From the NCBI RefSeq assembly GCF_000016185.1, contig NC_011420.2:1508501-1572500 (forward strand): DNA of 64,000 bases, written 5' to 3'. Positions 43,242 to 52,183 of this stretch are shown here, piece by piece. The notes beneath the pieces were generated by a model. The model was not told the DNA's origin. It saw nothing but the letters and a program-made list of their open reading frames with translations, and did no database searches. Position 1 is the stretch's first letter. Each line of letters opens with the position of its first letter. The position numbers and the translations under genes are program-made. Source of the stretch: Rhodospirillum centenum SW. GTDB lineage: Bacteria; Pseudomonadota; Alphaproteobacteria; Azospirillales; Azospirillaceae.

Positions 43242-43742
43242 TCAGGCCTCGGACTTGCGGCTGCGCGATGTGCGGCGGGTGCCGGTGGCGGCGCCCGCCA
43301 TTTCGCTCTCAGGCGACGGAGAGCCGCCGTCCGATACCGGCCCGTCGTTCCCCTCGGCCGGCCGCATGGAACCGGCAGCCTCGCCGCTTCCGCCCCGGGA
43401 CCGACCCGCACGCCGGGAGGCCGGAGCAGTTCCCCTCTCCGCAGCGCCCGGCTCCGGGGCATGAACCCCGGGCATCGTCGCCGGATCGGCCGACCGGCTT
43501 CCCCTGCCGCGACGGCGCGGGGTTTCTGCCGGGGACGGGGCTGCGTCCGTCGTGGCCGCTTCGCGGTCCTCACCCGGTTCCGGCACGGGCTCCAGGACGG
43601 ATCCGGGCGTGGAGAATTCCGCCAGGGCCAGAAGCTCCTCGCGGGCCCGCGACCAGTGTTCCTCCTGCCGCCCGTCGGGCCGACCTTCGCGTTCCCAGAT
43701 CTCGTAAGCCCGCTGGCTGATACGCTTCTCCAGATCGTCCAT
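43242..43742 (-). CDS. DUF2934 domain protein with disordered tail
   Basis: Residues 1-40 (ISQRAYEIWEREGRPDGRQEEHWSRA) match DUF2934, a short domain of unknown function common in alphaproteobacteria. The remaining 125 residues are proline-, arginine-, serine- and glycine-rich and look disordered, ending in a basic RRTSRSRKSEA. Total length is 166 residues. Confidence 0.75.
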   Translation of the reverse strand: MDDLEKRISQRAYEIWEREGRPDGRQEEHWSRAREELLALAEFSTPGSVLEPVPEPGEDREAATTDAAPSPAETPRRRGRGSRSADPATMPGVHAPEPGAAERGTAPASRRAGRSRGGSGEAAGSMRPAEGNDGPVSDGGSPSPESEMAGAATGTRRTSRSRKSEA

Positions 43743-43857
43743 CGCCCTCTCCTTGCGGAATGACTGACTAACGGACCCACCGGCAGCGGGTTCCCGGGTC
43801 CGGTGCCACGAAACCCAAGGAATCCCTCACCTTGCCACCGCCCGGGGTCCCCGGTGC

Positions 43858-44604
43858 CTACGGGCTGTTCGCCGGTGTCCCCGGGAACGGCCGCAGCACC
43901 AGCTTCGTCCGATGATCCGGGATGCCGGGCGCTCCATCAGGGCGGCGCCCCCGGAAATAGGTCTTCTGCCACGCTTCCGCCTGGGCGCGCGAGCCTTCGA
44001 CGGGCAGGTCCTGAAGGAAGCTGGTGCGTCCCTCGACCCAGGCACGGTGCAACCCGGCGACCTCGGGATCGCTCTCCAGCACGCGCATCTCCGGCTCCGT
44101 CGCCTCCACCAGGTCACGGTTCAGGGGGAAGAAGAAGCAGATCGGCTCCCCCTTCTCGAAGCGCACGGTCCAGTTCGGCCGGGTGAACTTCCAGTTCATG
44201 GTGAAGCTGTAGGGGGACCAGTCCGTCTCGATCACGCCCGACAGGGCCTGGATCGCATCTTTCGGCCGGTTCACCGGCCCTCCCACCCAGAGATTGATCC
44301 CGGGTTCGGTGCGCAACAGGCAATGGATGTGGAAGGTCAGCACCCCGACACCGAAATGGCTCAACGGCAAGGTGTCGGCCGGCGCGTCGGACTCGATCCG
44401 GATCGCGTCCTTGCGGTCGCCTCCCGACCAGACCGCGCTGAAGCCGGCTGGAGCGAGAACCTCCCAGCCATGGGTGTTGGCGATGTTCAGCGGCAGGCAG
44501 CGATAGGCGAACCTATCCACGGTTGCATCCATCCAGTCCCGGGCCAGAGGGGCTGGCCGGATATCCGGGACGAAACCCGAGGTCGGGTAGCAGATCAGTT
44601 TCAC
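43858..44604 (-). CDS. DUF6065 family protein
   Basis: This 248-residue protein starts at GTG 44604 (VKLICYPTSGFVP). Conserved DUF6065-like segments are FAYRCLPLNIANTHGWEVL, LWVGGPVNRPKDAIQ, LSGVIETDWSPYSFTMNWKF and VRFEKGEPICFFFPLNR. Members are soluble and of unknown biochemical function, sometimes near oxygenase or natural-product genes; nothing adjacent narrows it down here. Confidence 0.75.
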   Translation of the reverse strand: MKLICYPTSGFVPDIRPAPLARDWMDATVDRFAYRCLPLNIANTHGWEVLAPAGFSAVWSGGDRKDAIRIESDAPADTLPLSHFGVGVLTFHIHCLLRTEPGINLWVGGPVNRPKDAIQALSGVIETDWSPYSFTMNWKFTRPNWTVRFEKGEPICFFFPLNRDLVEATEPEMRVLESDPEVAGLHRAWVEGRTSFLQDLPVEGSRAQAEAWQKTYFRGRRPDGAPGIPDHRTKLVLRPFPGTPANSP

Positions 44605-44690
44605 GGGATCGGCTCCACAGGCCCCCTCACGGGCGTCGGGACCCGTGCGAGCTGACACGCAATCACCATAGCGCAGAACGGAACCGCGCG

Positions 44691-45623
44691 TCAGCGGCTG
44701 CCCTGTCGCGCCAGCACGATCCCGGCCAGGATGACGATACCGCCCGCCACCTGCAGACCGCCGATCGCTTCGCCCAGCAGCACCGCCGCGAAGATCGCCG
44801 CCAGAAGGGGTTGCAACAGCAGCGAGACGGAGGTGAAGGCCACCGGCAGGTGCGCCATGGAATAGGCGATCAGGCTCTGCCCCCCGGCATGGCTGATCAC
44901 GGCAAGGCCGAGCAGCACCAGCCAGCCGGTCGCCGTATGGGGCACCAGTACCGGCTCCGTGGCGAGCGCCAGCAGCAGCAGCGACAGGGCGCCGGCAACG
45001 GCACTCCAGACCATGATGGTGGCGGTGGAGAAGCGCATGCGCAGCCTCTCGACCGTGATCAGATAGCCGGCAAGGAACATGGCCGTCACCATGCCCAGTC
45101 CGTCGCCGACGACATGGTCGGGACCGATCTGCACACTCGCCCCGATCAGCAGGCCGGCGCCGGCCAGCGCACCCGTGAGGCCGAGCAGAAAGCGTGGACT
45201 GAACCGGCGGCGGAAGAACAGCCAGCCGACAAGCGTCACGAAGACCGGCGCCGAATTGGCAAACAACGTGGCATTCGCCACCGTCGTGTGCGTCAACGAC
45301 CAGTGCCAGAAGGCGAGATCGCCGGCGAAGAACAAGCCTGCCGCGAACAGACCCGCCCAGTCGCGCAGGTTCCGTGGGCTTCCGGCTCCGCCGTTCCGCT
45401 TGATCTCGGCCACGCGCCACAACCCCAGAAGAGGAAGCGCCAGCGTCACACGCCAGAAGGCACTTGCGATGGGACCGATTTCGCTCAGTCTGAAGAAGAT
45501 GGGGGAAAGAGCGATGGCCGCCGTGCCCAGAGCCAGCAACATGAGAGCACGGCGCTCCGCCCGGGCGAGCGGAGTCCCGCCGACATGCCCTTCAGCGACG
45601 CGCATCATGGTTCGTTCCGACAC
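44691..45623 (-). CDS. EamA/DMT-family transporter
   Basis: This 310-residue protein has ten predicted transmembrane helices in two EamA repeats; the first begins with LMLLALGTAAIALSPIFFRL and the second contains YSMAHLPVAFTSVSLLLQPLL. Drug/metabolite exporters of this type move amino acids, metabolites or drugs outward. The substrate is unknown. Confidence 0.85.
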   Translation of the reverse strand: MSERTMMRVAEGHVGGTPLARAERRALMLLALGTAAIALSPIFFRLSEIGPIASAFWRVTLALPLLGLWRVAEIKRNGGAGSPRNLRDWAGLFAAGLFFAGDLAFWHWSLTHTTVANATLFANSAPVFVTLVGWLFFRRRFSPRFLLGLTGALAGAGLLIGASVQIGPDHVVGDGLGMVTAMFLAGYLITVERLRMRFSTATIMVWSAVAGALSLLLLALATEPVLVPHTATGWLVLLGLAVISHAGGQSLIAYSMAHLPVAFTSVSLLLQPLLAAIFAAVLLGEAIGGLQVAGGIVILAGIVLARQGSR

Positions 45624-45956
45624 GATTGACCCTACCCTTGCGGCGTAACAGCAGTGCGTATTTCCGGCAACGGACCTTCATGCCGTCATCTTTCCCTGAG
45701 CAAGGGGATCTGATGGTGAATTTCGCTTCATAAGGTTACTCTTGGCAATTGTCTGGCATCCTGTCCAATGCCGTATTACACTGCACACACCTCAGTATGC
45801 GAATTCGGTCTGGAAGCCTTGCATTTCGTTGATGCAACCCCTTGCTTCAGCGGTTGTCTCCGGAAACCGTTATGCATACTCTAATAAAGAATGGTCCGCG
45901 GCGGCGCCGTGCCGCGCGTGGCACACCGCGCCAGTGATGGGCTTTGGAGAAGGTCT
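45624..45956. promoter_or_regulatory. AT-richer upstream region of the XRE regulator
   Basis: This 333-bp gap lies between divergent genes. A plausible sigma-70 promoter for the regulator is TTGTCT at 45854-45859 and TACTCT at 45877-45882, with 17-bp spacing. The inverted TTGCAT/ATGCAA near 45818-45838 could be an operator. By-eye assignment. Confidence 0.4.
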
Positions 45957-46655
45957 ATGCCCAGAAGAACCAAGAATGCCGCCGTCGCCGCCCTGGAAAG
46001 CGTGATCGAAAGCCATGTCGCCAGTCGTATCCGGCTGCGTCGTGGCCTGCTGGGAATGAGCCAGTCCGATCTGGCCCGAACTCTAGGGATCACCTTCCAG
46101 CAGGTCCAGAAGTACGAGCGGGGCTCGAACAGAGTTTCCGTGGGCAAGCTCTACAGACTTGCCGAAATTCTTGATGTTCCCTTGACCTTCTTCTTCGACG
46201 GCCTGGACCTGCCGGACCTGAAGAAACCGCCGCAGACGACGACCGGCTTCGCGGAACAGCAGTCGCCCATTCTCTCCCGTCGGGAGCTGGATCTGCTCCG
46301 GGCCTGGAAGAACTCGCCGCCGGAAGTCTCCGACGCGGTGGCGTCGCTTCTGCGGGCCATCGCTCCCTATGTGGACGAGGACGCCGCGGACGCCGAGCGA
46401 CCGGCCGACGATGATCTGCCCGCCCCTCTCGCCTCCGACGACGGGGATGAGGGAGAGGACGGGGACATGGGGGATGACGATGGGGATGAGGTCGGGAACG
46501 CCTCCCCCGCCCCGTCGCCCCGCCCGCGCGGTCGCAAGCCGGCCGTGGCGGTGACGGAGGACGCCGACAAGGGCGGCCGCCGCCGTCGGCGCAACGCCGT
46601 CTGGGACCCCTCGGACATCGAGAAAGCCAGCCGGGGGGCATCCCGCCGCCGCTGA
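45957..46655 (+). CDS. XRE-family transcriptional regulator with acidic tail
   Basis: This 232-residue protein is taken from ATG 45957. An N-terminal Cro/C1-type helix-turn-helix (SRIRLRRGLLGMSQSDLART, ITFQQVQKYERGSNRVSVG) is followed by LYRLAEILDVPLTFFFDGL, a pattern common in alphaproteobacterial regulators. The C-terminal half has a long acidic run (DDGDEGEDGDMGDDDGDE) and then a basic end (KGGRRRRRNAVW), unusual for this size class. The target is unknown. Confidence 0.85.
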   Translation: MPRRTKNAAVAALESVIESHVASRIRLRRGLLGMSQSDLARTLGITFQQVQKYERGSNRVSVGKLYRLAEILDVPLTFFFDGLDLPDLKKPPQTTTGFAEQQSPILSRRELDLLRAWKNSPPEVSDAVASLLRAIAPYVDEDAADAERPADDDLPAPLASDDGDEGEDGDMGDDDGDEVGNASPAPSPRPRGRKPAVAVTEDADKGGRRRRRNAVWDPSDIEKASRGASRRR

Positions 46656-46673
46656 CGCGGTGGTCTTTTCCAG

Positions 46674-46706
46674 GGTACGGCCGGCGGTCAGGCCGGCGGC
46701 CGTACC
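46674..46706. terminator. Stem-loop between convergent genes
   Basis: GGTACGGCCGGC at 46674-46685 faces GCCGGCGGCCGTACC at 46692-46706. The hairpin lies after the XRE gene and overlaps the 3' end of the convergent permease gene, so it may serve both directions. No clear T-run on either side. Confidence 0.4.
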
Positions 46707-48034
46707 GTCCGTGCGCCTTTCCCAGACGGCAGTCGCCGTGCCCAGACCAGGGCCGGCACGCCCGCCGCCAGCGCCAGGACACCGAACAGCGCCCCGATGC
46801 CGGTGTGGGCCAGGCTGGCGTGCAGCATGAACAGGCAGGCCAGACAGAAGGCGATCGGCGTCAGCGGGTAGAGCGGAACGCGGAACGCGGCCGGCAGCCG
46901 CATCGCCCGGAAGCGGAACAGGGCGAGCCCCGTCATCAGCAGGAACAGCCAGAACGCTGGCGCCGTGAACTCCACCATGGCGGCAAAACTGTCCCGTGCC
47001 GGCGTGCCCAGAACGATCAGCAGCAGCGCCACCATGCCCTGCACGAGCAGCGCCCCTCCCGGCGTGTCGCGCCCGCCGTCCCAGCGCCCCAGGAAGCCGA
47101 AGCGCGGATAGTCGCGCCCCAGGGCGTAGGAGGCGCGCGCGCCGGTGAAGATCGTGGCATTGACGGTGCTCAGGGTCGCCAGCGCGACCAGCAGGCCGAC
47201 CACCTGCCCCGCCTGTCCTCCCAGCGTCTCCCCGGCAAGGTCGATGGCGACGGTGGATGCCCCCGCCAGCCGGTCGAGCCCGAGCACGGACACATAGGCG
47301 AGGTTGATCGTCAGATAGAGCGCCGCCACGGCGCCGATCCCGATGACCAGCACCCGCACCATGCCCCGGCGCACGTCGCGCAGCTCGCCTGCCAGATAGG
47401 CGGCCTCGTTCCAGCCGCCATAGGTCAGCAGCACGAAGATCATCGCCATGCCGGCCACCGTGGCACCACCGCCGGATGCGGCCGGGTCCGGTGGCGTCCC
47501 GCCGTACAGCAGGGCCGAGACCGCGAGCACCGCCGTCCCCAGCACCAGCGCGCCGGTCAGAACGGCCTGCGTCCGCGCCCCGGTCACGGCGCCGCGCAGG
47601 TTGACGACCGTCAGCAGGGTGACCGAAGCGGCCGCGTAGACCGAGGCGCCGAACGGCCCCAGCGGGGCCAGTTCCTGGGCATAGTCCCCGAAGACGAAGG
47701 CGACCGCCGCGATGGCGCCGGTCTGGATCACGGCCAGCCGACCCCAGGCGAACAGGAAGCCCACCGTGCCGCCCCAGGCCCGGGTCAGGATGCTGTATTC
47801 GCCGCCGGCATCGCTCTGCGTCGTCGCCAGCTCCGCGTAGCAGAGGGCACCGATTAAGGAGACCAGCGCCCCCGCCCCCCAGAGCAGAAGGAAGTCGGTG
47901 GCGCTGCCCGAACTGGCGGCCACCAGCGCCGGGGCCTTGAAGATGCCGACGCCGACGACGGTGCCGACGAGCAGAGCCACGCCGTCGGTCACCGAGAGCC
48001 GGCGCGCGGGCGCCGGCCCCTCCCCTGTCGCCAC
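46688..48034 (-). CDS. APC-family amino acid permease
   Basis: This 448-residue protein has about 12 transmembrane helices. The N terminus VTDGVALLVGTVVGVGIFKAPA contains the GxG/A unwound-helix motif of APC carriers, and ELATTQSDAGGEYSILTRAWG follows in TM3. It probably imports an amino acid or amine by antiport or proton symport; the substrate is undetermined. Only 3 bp separate it from the methyltransferase gene upstream. Confidence 0.86.
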   Translation of the reverse strand: MATGEGPAPARRLSVTDGVALLVGTVVGVGIFKAPALVAASSGSATDFLLLWGAGALVSLIGALCYAELATTQSDAGGEYSILTRAWGGTVGFLFAWGRLAVIQTGAIAAVAFVFGDYAQELAPLGPFGASVYAAASVTLLTVVNLRGAVTGARTQAVLTGALVLGTAVLAVSALLYGGTPPDPAASGGGATVAGMAMIFVLLTYGGWNEAAYLAGELRDVRRGMVRVLVIGIGAVAALYLTINLAYVSVLGLDRLAGASTVAIDLAGETLGGQAGQVVGLLVALATLSTVNATIFTGARASYALGRDYPRFGFLGRWDGGRDTPGGALLVQGMVALLLIVLGTPARDSFAAMVEFTAPAFWLFLLMTGLALFRFRAMRLPAAFRVPLYPLTPIAFCLACLFMLHASLAHTGIGALFGVLALAAGVPALVWARRLPSGKGARTVRPPA

Positions 48035-48037
48035 GCC

Positions 48038-48892
48038 TCAGCCGCCTGTCCGCTCGGCGGTCCAGGTGCCACCGCCCTCCACCGTCCCGCTCATGCGGTC
48101 GCCCTCGACCGTGCCGGTATAGGTGCGGGCCTCGCCGTCCCCCATCGCCAGGGTGAATCGGATGTCCTTGCCCTCCAGGCGGCCGCCGGTGAGCCGGGCC
48201 ATGCCGGTGTCGGCCCGCACGGCCCCGTCGAACCGCTGATAGGTCTGGTCCAGCGTCAGGCGTGCGCCGCCGCCCTCGGAACGCAGGTCCCAGGTGCCGC
48301 TGACCTTGGCCGGCACCACCCAGCGGTAGAGGCGCTTGCCTTCCACCGTCCGCGTCTCGTCCGGCGTCCAGTCTCCCATGTCGAAGGCATGGGAGACGAC
48401 CCGGGTGCCGGGCGCAAGCGTGTCGAGCACGACCGGCCGCAGCCGCAGATTGACCTGCGGCAGCAGATACATGGTCAGAACCGTGGCATCGGAGATGTCG
48501 GTCTTGAACAGGTCCTGGCGGACGAACTTCACCTTGTCGGTGACGCCGGCCCGCTCGGCGTTGGCGTTGCCCTCGGCGATGCGCTCGGGGTTCAGATCCA
48601 CGCCCATGCCGGGCGTGCCGAATTTCCGGGCCGCGGTGACGACGATCCGGCCGTCGCCGGAGCCGAGGTCGATCAGATAGTCGCCGGAGCCGACCTGCGC
48701 CATTTCAAGCATGGCATCCACCACCGGCTGCGGCGTCGGCACGTAGGGGACGTCGTACTGGCCGGCGGCAGGCCGCAGCGGCAGCACGACCACGGAAGCG
48801 GCGACGGCTCCCGCCACGAAGGCAGCGGACAGGGGCCGACCGAGGGTCGGGCGGAGGGCCGGCAAGGCGGCCCGGCGGGACTGGATCGGCAT
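48038..48892 (-). CDS. SAM methyltransferase-like protein with signal peptide
   Basis: This 284-residue protein starts at the ATG at 48892. Residues about 20-45 form a signal-peptide-like segment (LSAAFVAGAVAASVVVLPLRP, then AAGQYDVPYV). A class I methyltransferase core follows: YLIDLGSGDGRIVVTAARKFG (motif I), GVDLNPERIAEGNANA (motif II), FVRQDLFKTDISDATVL. The last 100 residues are beta-rich (TWDLRSEGGGARLTLDQ), unlike the core. Export would be odd for a SAM-dependent enzyme. It precedes and probably shares a transcript with the permease. Confidence 0.8.
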   Translation of the reverse strand: MPIQSRRAALPALRPTLGRPLSAAFVAGAVAASVVVLPLRPAAGQYDVPYVPTPQPVVDAMLEMAQVGSGDYLIDLGSGDGRIVVTAARKFGTPGMGVDLNPERIAEGNANAERAGVTDKVKFVRQDLFKTDISDATVLTMYLLPQVNLRLRPVVLDTLAPGTRVVSHAFDMGDWTPDETRTVEGKRLYRWVVPAKVSGTWDLRSEGGGARLTLDQTYQRFDGAVRADTGMARLTGGRLEGKDIRFTLAMGDGEARTYTGTVEGDRMSGTVEGGGTWTAERTGG

Positions 48893-49682
48893 CTGGCTCC
48901 CTCTTCGGCGCCGTTCCCGCGATGAGCGGCGGCGCCGCGCCGTCACGCCGCCCCGTCCGGCGGGCGATCCCCGCGGACCTCGGGAGGAAACAGGTGGAAC
49001 CGCAGAGCGGCACGGCACCGCCCGCGACCGGAAGGGGAGCGTGCGGGCGTCAGAGGGAGTAAGCAGGTCGGTGGCTGCGTTTCCTTCGCCGGAAGGCTGA
49101 GGCCGTGACGGCGGCCATGACATAACGTCCGTATGCGAGATGCAATGGCTCCAGACTGACGATCAGGGAAACTGTCATAGCAGTTCCGAACACGCAGAAA
49201 TAAAGACCTGGACTCCAAGAAAGAACTTCACCCCGTCCTGCGGTCAGAAAAAGAGACGGATCATGTATCCGCACAGCAATGCACCGATCCGACGAAATAC
49301 AGTCCGCCAACGCCTTTTATATTCAAACGGCCAAATCCCCCATGAAAAACCGGGGAAACGAATCCTTCAGGAATACGGAATATTTCAGGACGGGCACGCG
49401 CCCGATCAGCATGACAAAGCTGGAAATGCTGTGCTTGCCGCGATCGCTGTGCTTGCCGCAATCATCGATGTGTGCGCCCATCCCCGCCCCCAGGAAAGCC
49501 ACACGCATTTCCTGGAAGCCAAACCAAGGCGCCTCGGCAACAAAGCCTGAGACTGCCCAAGGGCAGCCGAACACAACCGAACAGGCTCGGACGATCTCTT
49601 ACAGGGACGACCGTTCCAGATCGGGGCTGCGGTTCCGAAACCGGCTGGCTCTCGGTTCCCCGACGCCAGCCGGTTCTGCCGC
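48893..49682. other. 790-bp gap without a supported gene
   Basis: The centre of this gap (about 49130-49480) is clearly lower in GC than the surrounding genes. Several short frames cross it but none has ribosome-binding, codon or homology support. A 13-bp direct repeat CTGTGCTTGCCGC occurs at 49429-49441 and 49447-49459. It may be a decayed gene or acquired DNA. Confidence 0.5.
49639..49675 (-). terminator. Stem-loop after gatA
   Basis: AACCGGCTGGC (49639-49649) and GCCAGCCGGTT (49665-49675) form an 11-bp stem with a 15-nt loop, 8 bp past the gatA stop. No T-run, so it may act as a Rho-assisted or mRNA-stabilising hairpin. Confidence 0.5.
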
Positions 49683-51248
49683 TCAGGCGTGGACCGGCGG
49701 CAGCGGTTGCGGGCCGGCCGCCTGTTCCAGCACGGCGGCCGTGCGGATCAGGGTCGCCTCGTCGAACGGCCTGCCGACGAGTTGCAGCCCCAGCGGCAGA
49801 CCATTGGCCGCCAGCCCGGCCGGAACAGACAGGCCCGGCAGACCCGCGAGGTTCGCCGGGACCGTGAAGACGTCGTTCAGGTACATGGCGATGGGATCGT
49901 CCATCTTCTCGCCGATGCCGAAGGCGGTGTTGGGCGCGGTCGGCGTCAGGATGACGTCACACTGCTCCCACGCCTTGGTGAAGTCCTCGGCGATGCGGGC
50001 GCGGACCTTCTGGGCCTTCAGGTAATAGGCATCATAGTAGCCGGCCGAGAGCACGTAGGTGCCGATCAGGATGCGGCGGCGCACCTCGCGGCCGAAACCC
50101 TCGCCGCGGGTGTTCTCGTACATCTCCTTCAGGTCCTTGCCCTCGACGCGCAGGCCGAAGCGCACGCCGTCGTAGCGGGCGAGGTTGGAGGAGGCTTCCG
50201 CCGGGGCGACGATGTAGTAGGCCGGCAGGGCGTACTTCGTGTGCGGCAGGCTGATCTCCACCGGCACGGCGCCGGCGGCCTTCAGCCACTCCACCCCCTG
50301 CTGCCAGAGCCGGTCGATCTCGGCCGGCATGCCGTCCACCCGGTACTCGCGCGGGATGCCGACGCGCAGGCCGCGGATGTCGCCGGTGATCGCCTTCTCG
50401 TAGTCCGGCACCGGCACGTCGGCCGAGGTGCTGTCCTTCGGATCGAAGCCGGCCATGGAGCGCAGCATGATCGCCGCGTCCCGCACGGTGCGGGTCATCG
50501 GGCCGGCCTGGTCGAGCGAGGAGGCGAAGGCGACGATGCCCCAGCGGGAGCAGCGGCCGTAGGTCGGCTTCAGGCCGACGATGCCGACGAAGCTGGCCGG
50601 CTGGCGGATGGACCCGCCGGTGTCCGTGCCCGTGGCGGCCATGGCGACGCGCGCCGCGACCGCCGCGGCCGAGCCGCCCGAGGAGCCGCCGGGGACGAGC
50701 CTGCGCTCCCACTCCCACTCGGTCACCGGCTGCGGCTGGCGGAACGCCTCCGCCACCTCCGACAGCACGCCCGACCCGGCCGGAGCGGCATCGCGCTGGA
50801 CGCGCCGGCCCTTCGACCAGGGGCTGATGACCGGGCCGTAGTAGCTGGTGATGTTGGCCGAGCCCATGGCGAACTCGTCCAGGTTCACCTTGCCCAGCAT
50901 GACCGCGCCGTCGCGCCAGAGATTGGCCGTGACGGACGATTCATAGGGCGGCTTGAAGCCGTCCAGGATGTGGCTGGCCGCCGTGGTCAGCACGCCCTCG
51001 GTGCAGAACAGGTCCTTCACCGCGATGGGCAGGCCGTCCATCGGCAGGGCCGTACCGGCGGCATAGCGCTCGTCCGCGGCCTTGGCCTGGCGTAGGGCGA
51101 TGTCCGCCGTCTCGGTGATGAAGATGTTCAGGCCACGGGTCGCCTCGACCGCGCGCAGATGCGCCTCGGTCAGCTCGGTGGCGGTGAACTCCCCGGCGCG
51201 GAGGCCCGCCAGGGCCTCGGCCATCGTCAGATGGTTCAGCGACATCAT
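49683..51248 (-). CDS. gatA: Glutamyl-tRNA(Gln)/aspartyl-tRNA(Asn) amidotransferase subunit A
   Basis: This 521-residue amidase-signature enzyme, catalytic subunit of GatCAB, makes Gln-tRNA or Asn-tRNA. The catalytic lysine lies in [11 protein letters not shown]. The serines are in [16 protein letters not shown] and [16 protein letters not shown], which also holds the nucleophile. The start is ATG 51248, overlapping the gatC stop (TGATG); GTG 51251 and ATG 51245 are alternatives. gatB is not in the window. Confidence 0.95.
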
Positions 51249-51535
51249 CACTCGACAACCTTCGGAACGGCGAAGAAATGCTCGGCACCCTCGGGCGCGT
51301 TGGCGACCACCTTCTCCGGGTAGCCCCCGTCGGTCACCACGTCCTGGCGGCGGCGCAGCGTCTGGGCCACGTTGCTGGTGATCGGTTGCACCCCGTCCGT
51401 GTCCACCTCGCCGAGCTGTTCGACCCAGCCCAGGATACCGTTCAGCTCCTGGGCCAGATGCTCCTGCTCTTCCTCCGGGACACGGATGCGGGCGAGATGC
51501 GCGATCTTCGCCACGGTAGCCTTGTCGAGCGACAT
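51248..51535 (-). CDS. gatC: Glutamyl-tRNA(Gln)/aspartyl-tRNA(Asn) amidotransferase subunit C
   Basis: This 95-residue small subunit stabilises GatA. It has the usual [19 protein letters not shown] start, [19 protein letters not shown] and the C-terminal [29 protein letters not shown] (split in two). The start is ATG 51535. Its stop overlaps gatA, so the two are coupled. It is divergent from ruvX with an 81-bp gap. Confidence 0.95.
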
Positions 51536-51616
51536 GCTGCTAAGTCTCATGCATGGATAGAGGGGCCGCGCCCCCGAAGGAGCCGGCGAACGCCGCGCGG
51601 AAGGTAGCATCCGACA

Positions 51617-52183
51617 ATGGCAATCCGCAACCTCATGGAACTGAAGGCCAGCCTGCCCCGGAACGGGCGTCTGATGGGGCTGGACCTGGGCGAGAAGACG
51701 ATCGGGCTGGCCGTCTCCGACCCCGGGCTGAGCGTCGCCTCCCCGGTCGGCACGATCCGCCGCACCAAGTTCACCCAGGACGCGCAGGAACTGGCCCGCG
51801 CCATGCGCGACCGCGACGTGCGCGCCCTGGTCGTCGGCCTGCCGGTGAACATGGACGGGACGGAGGGGCCGCGCTGCCAGTCGGTGCGGGAGTTCTCCCG
51901 GCTGCTGCTGCAACGGCCGCAGCTCTTCGGCTTCGAGCCGGAGATCGCTTTCTGGGACGAACGCCTGTCCACCAGCGCGGTCGAGCGCATGATGATCGGC
52001 TGGGACATGACCCGGAAGCGCCGGGACGAGGTCGTGGACAAGATGGCCGCCGCCTACATCCTCCAGGGCGCGCTGGACCGGCTGCGCCAGGGCGACGCGG
52101 CCCCTGGCGGCAGCGACGACGAGCGGGACGAGGACGGGGACACAGACGGTGAAGACGGCGGGGGCGACGGCGGGGGCGAATGA
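51617..52183 (+). CDS. ruvX: Holliday junction resolvase-like RuvX (YqgF)
   Basis: This 188-residue RNase H-fold protein takes part in 16S rRNA 5'-end processing and may resolve recombination intermediates. The core has LMGLDLGEKTIGLAVSD, VVGLPVNMDGTEGPRCQ and FWDERLSTSAVERMM. A C-terminal acidic, glycine-rich tail (DDERDEDGDTDGEDGGG) is extra. It overlaps the AEC carrier gene by 4 bp. Confidence 0.92.
   Translation: MAIRNLMELKASLPRNGRLMGLDLGEKTIGLAVSDPGLSVASPVGTIRRTKFTQDAQELARAMRDRDVRALVVGLPVNMDGTEGPRCQSVREFSRLLLQRPQLFGFEPEIAFWDERLSTSAVERMMIGWDMTRKRRDEVVDKMAAAYILQGALDRLRQGDAAPGGSDDERDEDGDTDGEDGGGDGGGE

Noticed and set aside
49140-49550. 136-codon plus-strand frame in the low-GC gap
   Set aside because: No ribosome-binding site, no recognisable domain, biased low-complexity composition; kept only as a gap note.
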